DNA from: Plasmodium vivax
Lineage: Eukaryota; Apicomplexa; Aconoidasida; Haemosporida; Plasmodiidae
Direction: 5' to 3'
Length of the DNA: 64,000 bases
Assembly: GCF_000002415.2 (NCBI RefSeq)
Contig: NC_009910.1
Span: 593,501-657,500, forward strand
The position numbers and the translations under genes are program-made. The number at the start of each line of letters is the position of its first letter. Position 1 is the stretch's first letter. Under the pieces are notes generated by a model, which saw only the letters and a program-made list of their open reading frames with translations, ran no database searches and was not told the origin of the DNA. Positions 24,798 to 36,589 of this stretch are shown piece after piece.

Positions 24798-26687
24798 AAG
24801 GGAGGCGAACATGTGAACAGTGATCGAGCACGGGTAGGCGCGAAAATGTGCGCGAAAAAGTACCAAAAAAGTACCCAAAAAGGGGCCCCCCAATATGGCA
24901 AGGTGCACCCCAAAAATATGCGCACAAACGCACGAGTACATATGCGCATATGCGCATATGCGCATACGCGGGACGGCGGGACGGCGGGACGGCGGCACTT
25001 GCCAACTCCAAGCTGTGCGAAATGGAGTTTTTACTTTTGCACTGCAGCGCAAGCGCCTTTTTTTTTTTTTCTTTCCCTTACCCGCGATGCCGCCGTATCG
25101 CCATTCCTCTTCGCTGCTTTACTGCCTCCCGCTTGTACACCTTTTCACGTTGAAATACGGATGAGGTTTTTTAAAAAGTTCGCAAATGTGGTACTTTCCT
25201 AATCTTCTCATTAGGTATCGTTCGTGGCTCTCTCCAAGTTTTCTTTTCGACGCTTCACGCGCGATGTGCTGGGAGGCCACGTAAAAAAAAGGGGACCCAC
25301 CAGTTTGCTCACATAAAAGCGCTTTCACGTTCGCAGTCATGTGTACGCCGCATTGCACTGCTGCGCTGATTATGTAATCGTATGCTATCTGATGTAATCC
25401 CCCCAGGCGGAATTTACAAAGCGGCGCGGGGAAAAACGCACACGTGTATCAAGGTTGCCTCTACATTCCAGTGGCGCTTCGCCCGCTGTTTGACTTGGCC
25501 ATTCAGCCGTAAAAAATTGACGCGATCCTATTTCACCACTTCGTTCCATTGGTATGCTCATGTATGGGTAGGCTCACGTATACGTATGCACAGGCATACA
25601 CATCTGCGCTGGGGGGTAGCCTTCATTTGCTGCCGTTCGTTCGACTTTTTCCAAACCGCATATACATGTTCGTCCTCCCGTCCCACGGCGTACATTTTTT
25701 CCCCCCAACGGGTGAAAGCGTATAGCCGTTTGCCCATCATGGTATGTGCGCCACAGTTTGGCTAGCTAGGCACAGGGAAAAAGGACGCTTCGCGGAACGT
25801 ACATTTTTGCACAACTGTAGGGATACTTAGAGGGTACGACCTCTCTGTGATACCCGTTACTGCTACCTATTTGCAGAAGACAAACATCTCCAGCGTGTTG
25901 CCACTGAGGGGGTGGATTTCTTGTTTGTTCCCCAATCAGGATGTATTTTTTTTTTTTTTTTTTTTCCGCTTGTTCATACGAAAAGACGTTTTAGCTGTAA
26001 ATATTCTTGCCGTTCAGGTGAAAATGGTTAATTTGGTTTTCCCCTCAAAGGGGAGAACAAAATAAATTAACACAAAGTGCTGCGCATTGCCACTTGCTAC
26101 GGTTACGCAGGAGGTGTGTACGGAACTGAGCAAAGTGAGAAGCAGTGCGGGTGTCTACACAGCGAGCATACATGTGTAAACACATCGAAAAGGAGAAATG
26201 TAACGTCGTGGACGATCTGTTGACAGGAAGGGAAAATGCATCCACGGGGAAGTTGCCCCTTTCGTCTTACCGCAAATCACTTGTAGCGGGGTTCCCCCCC
26301 ACGCAAAACTGTGTACCTGTTTGCAAAAGTGAAAAATTGGTAGTTCCTCCAAAGGAGCAACGGAGAGCGCTCATTCGGGTCATACCAACTTGGCATTGCA
26401 TTTCCGAGGATGGCAACTTTCCCAATCACCGTCGAAGGGATGGCCTCTTCACGTGGCGCAGTTGTGCACTCCGCCTTGGGTGAGCAAACCTATTTGTTTA
26501 CATGTGGCAGTTTTCTTTTCTCCCTTCCTCCTCCCTTATGTGAGGATCCCCACCTGAGTGGTAAATCACCATTATTTGTGCGCCGGAGAGTATGCCATTT
26601 TGCCGCTGCCCCCAGGAGTCCCCCTTAAACGTATGAACGAATTGGCATCACCGGCGTTTCTTTCCCATGAGCAGTGGCATATCTACT

Positions 26688-26788
26688 GTGACATACCTGC
26701 TGTGACATACCTGCTGTGACATACCTGCTGTGACATACCTGCTGTGACATACCTGCTGTGACATACCTGCTGTGACATACCTGCTGTG
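26688..26788 (+). repeat. 14-bp tandem repeat tgctgtgacatacc
   Basis: Seven copies of a 14-base unit in a head-to-tail array, with only the first unit diverged (tactgtgacatacc). Confidence 0.9.
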
Positions 26789-27619
26789 GGTGGAACTGCC
26801 CAGCGTGGGGGCCCACCCGCTCGCCTCACATTCAAAGGGTATACACCAGTGTGCGGAGTGCTAAACGGGCATGCGCATACATAATTAGCCGCGTGAACCC
26901 CGAGACGTAAAATGCTTGTCAGTTTTACTGCCCACTCGGATGAACTCCCCCCCACTTTTTCCGGGAGAGTCAATTAGTCCGCTTCGCCATAATGCACATA
27001 TCCATCCGCATCAGAAGAGGCATTCGCGGTTAACCCAATTGTGATCGAATGATCAGTTGGGTTTGTGTCTCTGGGGTGTTATCCATTGAGTCGCTGAGTC
27101 GTTGAGTCGTTTTGTGGTCCAACCCAGGGGGGTTTTCCTTCCACCCTCAAAAAAAAAAAAAAAAAAAGGGACCAAAAGCATGGCAAACATATAGGCAGCA
27201 TTTCCAGCTAATCACATTTTAAAAAATTTTGCAAAGTTTGTTGCTAATCAGTTTCGACAAAAAAAGGGAAAACATATGACAGCAGAATGAACATGCATGG
27301 ATTAAAAAATTTTGCGCACACGTCGTGCCGAGTAAAGCACAGGGTGGGGGGTGCGGCCCGACTGGGGCTACCAAAAAAAATTGCGGAATCGGGGGGGGAT
27401 AAATAGCCGTCCAAATGGACGCCCAAAAAAAAATGCACAGGAAAGTTATGAACCCCGTTTGGGCCAACATTTTTCTGGGCGAAGATCGAATGTGTGTGGG
27501 ATGTTTACCAACGGGGAAAGTGCCATCGCTTGGTCGCCTCTACTAAGAGGCATACATTTGTCAGTCAATTATGCGTCCCATTCTGCTGATCCTTCCACTG
27601 GTTGGCACCCCCTGGTGCG

Positions 27620-29432
27620 CTAAATCAGCTCCTTGACGCCACTGGCGAGGTACTTCTCCACGCTGATGTCCCTCATTTTTTTACTCTCACAGTGGAGCTG
27701 CAAATAAGGGGGGGAAAATACGCATTGGTGAGGTGGGGAAGAAAGCGCAGAGGTGGGGAAGAACCACGTAGACGTGCGGAAGAACCGCGTAGACGTGCGG
27801 AAGAACCGCGTAGACGTGCGGAAGAACCGCGTAGACGTGCGGAAGAACCGCGTAGACGTGCGGAAGAACCGCGTAGACGTGCGGAAGAACCGCGTAGACG
27901 TGCGGAAGAACCGCGTAGCCTTGCTAAGGCGCGCGACTGGTTACCCGCTTGGCCAGCTCGTGCGTGTACAGGTCGAAGGATGAGTGCGCCCTGGAGTCGG
28001 TGGTGAAGTAGAGCAAGCACAGGACATGGACGAGCAAATTTAAGAAGCTCTCGTAGCTTTGGTTATCCCCTTCCTCGGGGGCCATGCCCTGGCTGCTCAA
28101 ATTTTGAGTGACCCACCCATGGGCGTTGGTGCTATCGTTGGGGGTGCCCTTCTGCGGGATGTCTCCCTCGGTGTAGCTGCTCACAACCGAGTGGTTCTTC
28201 TCCGTCATTTTATTTTTTGTAAGTTCTAAATTTTTATGAAGTATGTGATTTAGGATGTGGCAGTATTTCTGGTTGAGGAAGATGTTATCCGCGGTGGGTG
28301 GCAGCGAGGCGTTGTTGCAGCTGTAGTGGGTGTCTGGCGGCAGGTGCAGCTGGCTGTCCGCCAAGTGGCTAGCGAGGTGGCTGCCAAGGTGGGCACCCCC
28401 GTTGCTGGCGAGACGCCCCCCCGAGTCCATTCCCGAAGTGTCCAAATCGAAGAGGTGCACGAACTTCTTCAAAATGTGCAGGTAGAGGGTGTACTTATCA
28501 TCATAATTATTCAGGTAGGAAAAAATGGAATTTTTTTTTTTTTTTTTTGTTAGGCTATTCTCGTAGGTAATAAAATGGTGGTCATAGCAATACGTGCTGT
28601 GTCTTTTGCCATGGTTGGGGGGGTCTTGCAAGGAGAGCTTCTTCTCCTGGCAGGGGATGCTGATCGAGTTGCACTTCACGTCGACACTTCTATTAACCTT
28701 CACATTTGTCATTCTGTTTGCGCCCCTATGCGAATGGTTATTCTTCCCATGTGGGTAGTTAAAGTACAGCGAAGAGGAGTTACACCCCTGCTGTGTTGGG
28801 GTGGTCTTCTTGGCGGTAGTCCTGCCCTGGTTCTGCCCCTTAAAAGAGCCGTACTGAATTTTACTCACCACGGTAACGTTAGGGTAAGGGGGGATTTCTA
28901 TTTTGCTAGAAAAGGGGATGAAGTACTCCTTTATTTTTCTCTGTTCCGCTAGGCCGTGTAAATTAGGGCAGTAGTACCTACTACAGTTGGCTTGCTTATA
29001 ATCTTCGCACCGTTTCGTTTTATAAAGCAGAGGGTGGTAATCGATCTCCTCTTTGCTGTGAGCCAGTGGGCACTCAACCCCTAGGGGACACTTGCTCTGA
29101 TTTTTCTCCCCCATATATTTGTAAAAATTATTATTTACACTGCCATCTTTGTTGGTGAGGAAGAGGGAGTTTCTGAAGATGGTGCTTCGATGTTCTTCAT
29201 CCTGCTCGTCAGTCTGTTTTTCCTTTTTCGTGAAAAAGGGACACGACACAGGGATGTACCTCAGGTAGGAGGGCAGGGAGATGTAGTAGGGGCACCTCCT
29301 GATCCACTCTGCGTTGTGGCTGTACTGGCATCGGTCCAGCCCGAACTCGCAGCCCCCCTTGGCCAGCCGCAGGCACTGCTTCGTGCGGAACCGGTACAGG
29401 TCCTCCTCGCTCAGCAGGGGGGTGCACGCCAT
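27620..29432 (-). CDS. CCCH-type zinc-finger protein, 2 exons, 521 aa
   Basis: Exon 1 is 27945-29432 and exon 2 is 27620-27697 (25 codons, ending GVKELI). The intron starts gtaacc and ends tttgcag, phase 0. Three Cys/His clusters lie in the first 160 residues: C20-x7-C28-x5-C34-x3-H38, a partial C115-x5-C121-x3-H125, and C142-x7-C150-x4-C155-x3-H159. This spaced arrangement with a YKTKRC lead resembles the Unkempt and plant RR-TZF families, which bind mRNA and control its stability or translation. RNA binding here is inferred. The remaining 360 residues are polar, Asn/Ser/His-rich and unrecognised, apart from a hydrophobic helix near the C-terminus (SFLNLLVHVLCLLYF). The chosen ATG sits just upstream of the first finger. 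The single intron is largely a 21-bp repeat. Confidence 0.9.
27764..27918. repeat. 21-bp tandem repeat in the CCCH-gene intron
   Basis: Seven copies of gtagacgtgcggaagaaccgc. The unit is a multiple of three and lacks stops on both strands, so it mimics coding sequence, but flanking splice sites and stop codons place it in the intron. Confidence 0.9.
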
Positions 29433-30930
29433 GGGGGGTTAGCGGTGGAAGAAGTGGAAGAAGTGGCAGAAGTGGTGGACGTGGCAGAAGTGGCCGACGT
29501 GGTAGAGGTGACCGACGTGGCAGAGGTGGTCGACGTGGTGGGAACCAACGGAAGGCGGGAAAACAGAAAAAAACGACTCACTAAGATGGTGGGAAAAAAT
29601 TATGCCACAAGCTGGAACACACCGGGGGGGTAAAAAAAAAAAAAATTAAGAGAGAGTCACTTGTAGGCCATCAAACCTTTTAAGCTTCACTCGCATGCAA
29701 CAAAAAGGAAAAAAAAAATTAACGCAAAGTGAAGCACAACCAAATGGGGAGCAAATTTGCCGCTATGCTGCTATGCTGCTATGCTGCTATACCGCTATGC
29801 CGCTTCTCATGTGTACGGGTAAAATACAAATAGTGAGGAAAAAAAAAACAAATTTAAACGAATCAAGCAACGGATAAATTGGTAATCCCACCTTTATGAA
29901 TTTCAGGTAAGGGGGTTCACTCACCTCGAGGCTGCCATGCTCCTTGCCTTGGTATTTTTACACCGCTGAAGGTGTGCAACAGGGTGAGAGATTCGATTTT
30001 GCGTGGTGAGCGGCTGCTGGGTTAATTTCCGCGATGGATATTTTCCTCTTGTTCGTTAAGTTTGCGTGGTTCACACTTGCTTTTTTTTTTTTTTTTTTTT
30101 TAATTGTAATTCGCTCTGGTTCGCGCTTTTAGGGGTTGTAAAAAAATTGCTTGCGTGACGCTTTGCTTGTTTTGCGCAACTCTTAACAGGTGTTGCTCAA
30201 CTTGGGCTTTTTTTTTTTTTTTTTTTTTATGCCCCTCGAAAATTGAGGCCCATCGGGGAAGTAAAAAGGGAACAAAAAAAAGGAAAAAAAAAAAAAAAAA
30301 AAAACGCTGATCTATACACCCGCGTGATCGGCACAAGTGTTGTAAGAACGGAGCAGAAACTACAACGGTAAAAGAAGTAGAAAAGTTCGTGCCTTTTGGT
30401 ATAAAAAAAAAAAAAAAAAAAAACATTCTGAACCTTTTTTTTCCGATTTACACAGCGTTTGTTAAATTGCGAAGGAAAACAATTTCCACTCGTGTGACCA
30501 TTTTGCGAAACGATTAGCCCCTCGACCATCACCACGAGGGGGGTTCATTTTTCACCTCGCTTTCTGCCCATGCATGCCAGCTCTGTACGTAAAATAAAAG
30601 GAAATTTTAATTTTCCCGTTAGCCAAATGAAACCATGTTAAACGGGAGCAAGTGTAAACATAGCGTGGGGGAGAGAGGGGACCCTCCCCCAAGGTTGGGA
30701 CTTCCTCCTCCGTGTTCGCTCATAACTTGGCTGAACAGAAGTAACTTTGCGGAGCACTAAAGGTTCAGCCAAATCCACACTTGTGACAACAAACGGGAAG
30801 GGCGCGAAAAAAAGAAAACTCGCTTTTCTAGAGAATTGACATTTTTGCGAGTGGGGAACTTATTCGCGGGAAATAAACGTCGCATTTAATGTGTGCAACG
30901 GGATTTTCCTCAGCTAGCTATTTTATAAGG

Positions 30931-30961
<31 letters not shown>

Positions 30962-31583
30962 CTTGTTCATAAAAAAATGCAACACCTGATTGATCATTTC
31001 CCAACTGGAGCAGCAACGTTGCCACGCGGAGTGGAAGAGCTGATGTTGGATGACCAGTAAAGCAGCCGTAACGAAGCGGCATTTTCTTTTCTTTTCTTTT
31101 CTTTTTCTCCACTGCGATGCAAAAGATCACCAATCCTGGATCTGCCGCGCTTCTTTCCTTTGCTCGGAGTCGAAATGTGCCGCGCGGGAGGCATAAACGA
31201 ATTGGTGCACACGAGGAAGGCTACACACAATAATGGTGTTACAAACGTGGGGGGGTTATCCAAGTGGCTAAGCGGCCGATTGGTTAAGCGGCCGAATGGC
31301 GAATTGACAAATCATCGCGACAACGAATCGCCACACGTGCGTAAATTAACACATAAAAAAAAAGGGGGCACATGAGATAAACGTTGGAGTGTCGCGGGGC
31401 GCGCAAGGAGTCCCCTTCGGCTCCGCGCAGTAGGGGCGGTAAGCACAGTTGCCGTGAGCAAGCGATCGGAAGTGAGTTGCGCAAGGGTGAACGTATGAAA
31501 ATGTGAAGTGGAGAAAGTGTGAAACAGTGCTAGTGCCAAAATGTTTACGCGGCAAATCTGCACACGGCAAATGGCGAGACCCA
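29433..31583. other. Intergenic region, CCCH gene to snRNP27-like gene
   Basis: Promoter side of the CCCH gene. Directly upstream of its ATG (about 29450-29545) is a purine-rich minisatellite of gaagtggcagaagtggtcgacgtg type, probably in the 5' untranslated region. The rest is AT-rich with long A/T runs at 30079-30100, 30208-30228, 30286-30304, 30402-30423 and 30930-30956. No coding exon seen. Confidence 0.65.
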
Positions 31584-32876
31584 CTAAAAGGCGGGGGAGA
31601 GAGGCCTGTTGAAGCCGCCCCGCCTGTTCATATACTGGCGGTACTTCCTTTTCGTCCGTCGGTTAATGCCAGACAGGTCCGTCTGGTTGTGACATTTGTT
31701 GTCTGTCGTGCTGAATTCACTTATCCCCATAACTCTTTTTAACATTTCCCCTTCGGACAAATCTTCCAAATTTTCCCCATCAGAGGAGTCACTATAGTTT
31801 CTACTTTCCTTTAAGTGTTGCTGTTCTACAGCAAGTCTATCGTTTGCACTTCCATGACGGTTAGCATTGTCCTCTAAATTGTACCCCCCAGAAGGGTCTC
31901 CATCATTATGTGTGTTTCTGCCATTCCGTTTTGTTACGTCATTGTATCTACCATCGATGCTGTCGCTGCCGGGGGAGCTGTTCCTCCTGGCACGCCTGTC
32001 CTGAGTTTCAGAGTTTGCCGCACTGCCTAGGCTGCTTCTGTCGTGCCTCCCGCTGGAGAGCCTCTTCGTGCTGCCGTCCCTGTCCCTGCGCCTGTGCCTG
32101 CTGCGACTGCGGCTCCGGCGCCTGTGTTTGTGTCTGTGCCTGTCGCGGTTGCGGTCGCGGTCGTGGTCTCGATCTCTGTCGCGATCTCTGTGTCGGTGCC
32201 TATGTCTGTGCCTGTGTCTATGCCTGTCGCGGTCCCTCTCCCCGTCGCTGCTTCCGTCGCTCCCCTTGCCCCCGCTCCTGCTCCTGTGCCGATGTCTGTG
32301 CCGGTGCCTGTGCCTGTCTCGGCTTCTGCGCCTCCTCCTGTGCCGACTCCTGCTTCGGCTTCGGCTTCGATTCCGACTTCGGCTTCTCCCGCTGCTGCTC
32401 CCGCTGCTGCCCCTCCTCCTGCGCTTGCGCCTGTGCCCGTCTCGACTCCTTTCCGACTTCGCGCACGAGCTGGAGCTCCCCTCCGCATTCACAACATCGT
32501 TGATGCTGCCAAGGATGGCATTCGACTGCCTGTCCTTCATTTCCTCCCTGTTCGCACAGCGCAGGTCAGGCGAGTTAGCGTCACTACTACGATTTGCATC
32601 ACTGGGTTGGAGGTCCATTTTTCCATCCTTCCTTTTTTTAAGAAAAACATCATTTGATTCCTCGCGGATGTATTCCCCCTCGTCTTTATGTTCTCTTCCC
32701 GTTTGTTGTTTTCTTTTCCTGCCATCGTTAGCGGGTCCATCATCCTGCATCGCATAGCCCCCTTCGCCATCACCATGGTGGTTTATTCCCTTCGGATTTG
32801 CTCCCTCTGTGTTTTCATTTCCCCCATTGGGCGCTTCCAGTTCAGGCGCTTTTCTCTTAAAAAAGGAATTAAACAT
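31584..32876 (-). CDS. U4/U6.U5 tri-snRNP 27 kDa-like protein with extended RS-type domain, single exon, 430 aa
   Basis: The last 50 or so residues carry the SNRNP27 signature: LKRVMGISEF, then KRKYRQYMNRRGGFNRPL at the very end. In human and plant homologues this C-terminal block is the conserved part and sits in the tri-snRNP, contacting the 5' splice-site region before spliceosome activation. The middle (roughly residues 150-320) is a long basic stretch of Arg-Ser, Arg-His and Arg-Asp dipeptides, typical of spliceosomal RS/RD proteins and longer than usual for this family. The N-terminus (MFNSFFKRKAPELEAP) is acidic to polar. The true ATG is at 32876; the open frame upstream reads a poly(T) tract and is not coding. 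No intron is needed. The GC-rich repeats of the RS region produce many long shadow frames on both strands, which I discarded. Confidence 0.88.
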   Translation of the reverse strand: MFNSFFKRKAPELEAPNGGNENTEGANPKGINHHGDGEGGYAMQDDGPANDGRKRKQQTGREHKDEGEYIREESNDVFLKKRKDGKMDLQPSDANRSSDANSPDLRCANREEMKDRQSNAILGSINDVVNAEGSSSSCAKSERSRDGHRRKRRRRGSSGSSSGRSRSRNRSRSRSRSRHRRRRRSRDRHRHRHRHRHRSRSGGKGSDGSSDGERDRDRHRHRHRHRHRHRDRDRDRDHDRDRNRDRHRHKHRRRSRSRSRHRRRDRDGSTKRLSSGRHDRSSLGSAANSETQDRRARRNSSPGSDSIDGRYNDVTKRNGRNTHNDGDPSGGYNLEDNANRHGSANDRLAVEQQHLKESRNYSDSSDGENLEDLSEGEMLKRVMGISEFSTTDNKCHNQTDLSGINRRTKRKYRQYMNRRGGFNRPLSPAF

Positions 32877-35800
32877 GGCGCGGAGTACGGGGTGAAAAAA
32901 AAAAAAAAAAAAAAATGCCAAATAAAGGGGGGATAAAAAGGGCAGCAGAAAAGGCAAAAAATAAAGCTGAGGCGCAGCTCCTTTTTCCCCTCTCTGTGCT
33001 GCTACGATAGTATTACATTACAAACAGATGGTTTTTTTTTTTTTTTTTTTTTTTTCCTTTTTTGGGAAATTCCCCAAACCAGAGATTTCGTGTCACTCCC
33101 ATTCGTCCATCCTCCCCAACGAAAGTAGAACCTCCCTTATGCGCAGAGAAAAAAGGTGTCATTTTGCCCCCAGCGAGGTAGAGTGAAATCAGCGCTTCGC
33201 TTCTTCCGCCCTGCTGCCCCGTGAAGGTGGAGCGGACGGGTAAGCGCACTTGTTCGGTACAGTGCGTCCAGGAGTGTCACCGGCGCGGCTTTCGCAGTTT
33301 TGCAGTTTTGCACTTCCGCCGTTTTGCATTTTTACAGTTTTGCACTTTCGCATTTTTCCATTTTTCCATTTTTGCAGTTTTGCTTCTCCAACTTGGCTTC
33401 CCCCAAGGGAAAAGGAACAACTTCCCCGGCAGCCAAAATGGGAAAGAAATTATTCCATCCCGGGAAGTTAAAAACTCCCATGGGGGGGCATTAATGCAGC
33501 GGCGGAATATATCCTTTTGTTTTTATACCAATATGGATGCCCCCCTTTTTTTTTGCGTCTCTCCAGTGGACGGTGTTGTCCCCACGTGATGGTAAAAAAT
33601 TCAAATCCGTTCATACAAGCAGAGCATGGCAGGAATGTAAACAGGTTTTCTTTAAAAGGGGAATTTTTTTTTTTTTTTTTTTTTTTTTAACCCGCGCTGT
33701 GGGTACTCCGTTGAGTTCCCCATTTGTGTACCTTGCCAATCCAATAGGTTGTGGCACGTCCGTCCGGGGGACTCATGTTGACAGAAATGGAAACGTCTAT
33801 CGAAGGGTAGGTGGGAGTAGCTTGGAAAGCCATGCGAGTTGGAAAACTATGCGAGTTGGAAAGCTATGCGAGTTGGAAAGCTATGCGAGTTCCGTTCCGT
33901 CGGTTAATCCACATGGGGGTTTGGCGCATGAAATCCTCCCCATAGCTTTACACAACGGGTATATACATACATATATATGTACATATGTGAGACCTCGGTT
34001 GGAACCCCACCCTCACTCCTGCGTGGTCACTGCAGAGGGGCGGTCGTGGCTACTCCTCGCCGCATGCTCATACTGGTACATTTGTTCCTTCTCATATTTG
34101 CAACAATTTTCCAGTTGCGTTTCCCAAGAGTAGGAGTTATCGCAATTATTTTCCCCCATCCTCTTGTACAGCAGCAAAAAGTGAGCTGTGCCTACCTGCC
34201 GAATGTGGGAACCACCCATCGGTGTTTTAAAAAAAAAAAAAAAAGAGGGGGAACAAAAGGGAACAACTGGGGAAGTGGTACAAATGTTTGCTAACTGCAC
34301 AAACGTTTTACACGCGATAGGTCCAGAAGGCGAAAATGAATGAACATCATAATGTAGGAAAAGGGCCAAGCATTTTCCCCACGTGCCTACTTATGCAATC
34401 TGAAGGGGCATAAAATAATACGCGTGCACAGGTTAAGGCACCCCTGTGGATGGCTCACGCATGTACGTACGCGCGGTGACTTGGCAAATTTGCCTGCACA
34501 CGGAAAGAAAAAAAACGCAACCTCGGTAGGTACATCTGTAGGTGCAGGTAGGCACATGTAGGTGCTGGTACGCGCATGTAGGCACGGGTAGGCCCAGGTA
34601 TGTGCACATGGGGGCAGGTAGGCACATGTAGGCAGCTGCCCACGACCCTTTCGCGCGGAGCTTCCACCGGCACACGGTCATGGCACAGCGCGGCGCCCCC
34701 AAACCGGCGTGCATATCTGCCGCGTCTGTGCATGTCCGGCGTCCTCACGAGGCTGCCCACGTTGGCTTTCTTCCCCCGGGCGTTAAACTCACTTCCAGCT
34801 GGGTTGCGTTGCATTTGAACCGAGTTGGCGTTAAAGCTAACGTTAAAGCGAACGTTAAAGTTAAGTTGAATTTGCCTCCCCCACCCCCCTGTGTGTTTTT
34901 TTTTTTTTTTTTTTCCCAATCCGTACAGGTATATGGTTACGCTTGTGCACGCATACACTTCCTCCCCCCACGAGCATTTCAATTTTTTTTAAAAATTAAA
35001 CTGCATAGTACAGTTAATGACCCCTCGTGTGAATATTAAAAGGAAATTTCCTTCCCATCCCTATCATTTTGTTTCCCTTTTATTTTCCCCTTTCTTCCTC
35101 CCTTTATTTTTTCCCCTTTTTTTCCATTTTCCACACAACTTCCACATTTTAAATCCTCACTTGGAACTTCCGAACGGGAAAAAACAAACACAGGAATTAG
35201 CAACTGTAACGACGAAGCAGATGGTAAAAAAATGACATAAAACGACAAACCCGTATGTGAGTCACTTCGCCAGTGTTGCTCACTTCCATTTATGCTTCCC
35301 CCATGCTTTGCCAAAGCTGCCTGCATCCTTCCTACATGCCCGCTGTTGCTTCCTTCCATATGAACGAAGGCGGCCAGCAGCTCCGTGGCCTACTTGATGA
35401 ACGTCACCTATATATGTAGGCCCAGCTGCTTATGCGTATGGGGTACCCCTCCCTCCTGATGACCCCTCTTTGTTGTCACCCCCACGTGTAGAATTATTGT
35501 ACATATATTAATTTCCCATCTACATACGCCTGTCCCCTTTCCTTGCATGTTACATTTGCCATTTAGTACTGCCCTCACCCGAACGGTGTTTCTTTCCTCC
35601 CCCCTGTTTATTTCTCGCGTTCGTCCGAGAGACACCCCTCTACGTTGCATCGCATGTCACATGAATATGTCTTCCCGCCATTCTTACTCCTCCGCGTGTG
35701 CACGAGTTAACACCCGCAACGGAACGCGCAGCATTACGTAGACATGTGTAACCGTTGCCGCCACGTTATGTTAGCATGTTTGTCACATTGTTACGGTGTT

Positions 35801-36289
35801 ATGCTGCTACGCTGCTACATTGCTACGTTGCTTCTTTTTTTTTTTTTTTTCACCTTGCCGTTCATACGTTTCAGCTAGCCATTGTCTACGCCCGTCAGCG
35901 TTGCACTGGGCTGGAGGACAAAGAAATATTTTCCCCACACACACAAATGCAAACATAAGAATTGTGCTTGTTTTTTTTTTCCGCTTCACATTGTGTCTCC
36001 TTTACGAAGCATAACTGACGCGTCTGTTTTTTCTCACTTTGCTGTACTTCCCTACCGTTGCAACTTTTTTCACGTCAACGTATCTCGTAATGTGATAACT
36101 GCTGTGTTTGTTTATTTCCCCCTTTTATTTTTTTTTGCCTGCACGTTCAGGCAAAAGTGACCAAATATTTTTGCTCACCATTGTTTTTTTTTTTTTTTTT
36201 GTGCTGCTCCTTTGTGTTGCTTCCTTTTCTTATGGCATCTGCTCATTTGGTTCCCCTCTTTTGTTCCCCCCCCAACGCAGAGTAACAAA
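32877..36289. other. Intergenic region between divergent genes
   Basis: It holds promoters for the snRNP27-like and HMGB genes. Contents: T/A runs; a ttttgcactttcgca-type repeat (33295-33380); a 17-bp gagttggaaagctatgc repeat (33826-33893); a gtaggcacatgtaggtgc repeat (34528-34640). A likely 5'-UTR intron of the HMGB gene ends at the cccaacgcag acceptor at 36271-36280. No other coding exon seen. Confidence 0.6.
33826..33893 (+). repeat. 17-bp tandem repeat gagttggaaagctatgc
   Basis: Four copies, the first two with small differences. Confidence 0.85.
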
Positions 36290-36589
36290 ATGGCCGCCAA
36301 ATCTCAAAAGAAAGTCTTAAAAAAGCAAAATAAAAGGAAAAAGAAGGACCCCTTAGCTCCAAAGAGAGCCTTGTCAGCCTACATGTTCTATGTCAAGGAC
36401 AAGAGGCTCGAATTAATCAAAGAGAGACCAGAGCTCGCCAAAGATGTTGCGCAAGTGGGCAAGTTGGTTGGAGAGGCCTGGGGGCAGTTAAGCGCCGCCC
36501 AGAAGACTCCGTACGAAAAGAAGGCGCAGTTGGACAAAGTCAGGTACTCCAAGGAGATAGAGGAATACAGGAAGACAAAAAAGGAGTAG
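36290..36589 (+). CDS. HMGB2: High-mobility-group B protein, single HMG box, 99 aa
   Basis: A single coding exon. It starts with a short Lys-rich tail (MAAKSQKKVLKKQNKRKKK), followed by one HMG box from about residue 20: DPLAPKRALSAYMFYVKDKR, then GKLVGEAWGQLSAAQKTPYE and a final helix ending in EEYRKTKKE. The box keeps the Pro-Lys-Arg, Tyr-Met-Phe and Trp residues that build its L-shaped fold. HMGB proteins bend DNA without strong sequence preference, and Plasmodium HMGB1/2 act as nuclear architectural factors. There is no acidic C-terminal tail, as usual for the parasite proteins. The pyrimidine tract and cgcag nine bases before the ATG look like the acceptor of a 5'-UTR intron. Assignment as HMGB2 and not HMGB1 rests mainly on the neighbouring genes (14-3-3 and RON5). 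Confidence 0.93.
   Translation: MAAKSQKKVLKKQNKRKKKDPLAPKRALSAYMFYVKDKRLELIKERPELAKDVAQVGKLVGEAWGQLSAAQKTPYEKKAQLDKVRYSKEIEEYRKTKKE

Larger units (their letters stand above)
23642..27619. other. Intergenic region upstream of 14-3-3 (about 4 kb)
   Basis: No supported gene. It holds the 14-3-3 promoter and the 3' flank of the CCCH gene. It contains a ggat tetranucleotide tract (about 24345-24430), a gtgtacttttc-type 12-bp array (24699-24797), an alternating catatgcgcatatgcgcat palindromic tract (24935-24968), and a 14-bp repeat (26688-26788). A weak 103-codon ORF at 26172-26483 is reported as a finding only. Confidence 0.6.

Noticed and set aside
25119..25358. Minus-strand 79-codon ORF with the phrase RYLMRRLGKYHICELF
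   Set aside because: It is slightly protein-like but contains an internal T-run, has no matching neighbours and shows no codon bias; too weak to list.
27602..28020. Arg/Glu-rich or Ser/Arg-rich open frames across the CCCH intron
   Set aside because: They are produced by the 21-bp repeat; consensus splice sites remove it and yield a sensible C-terminus.
32027..32757. Several long open frames on both strands within the snRNP27-like gene
   Set aside because: They are shadows of the Arg-Ser/Arg-His repeat codons; the frame ending in NRRGGFNRPL is the real one.
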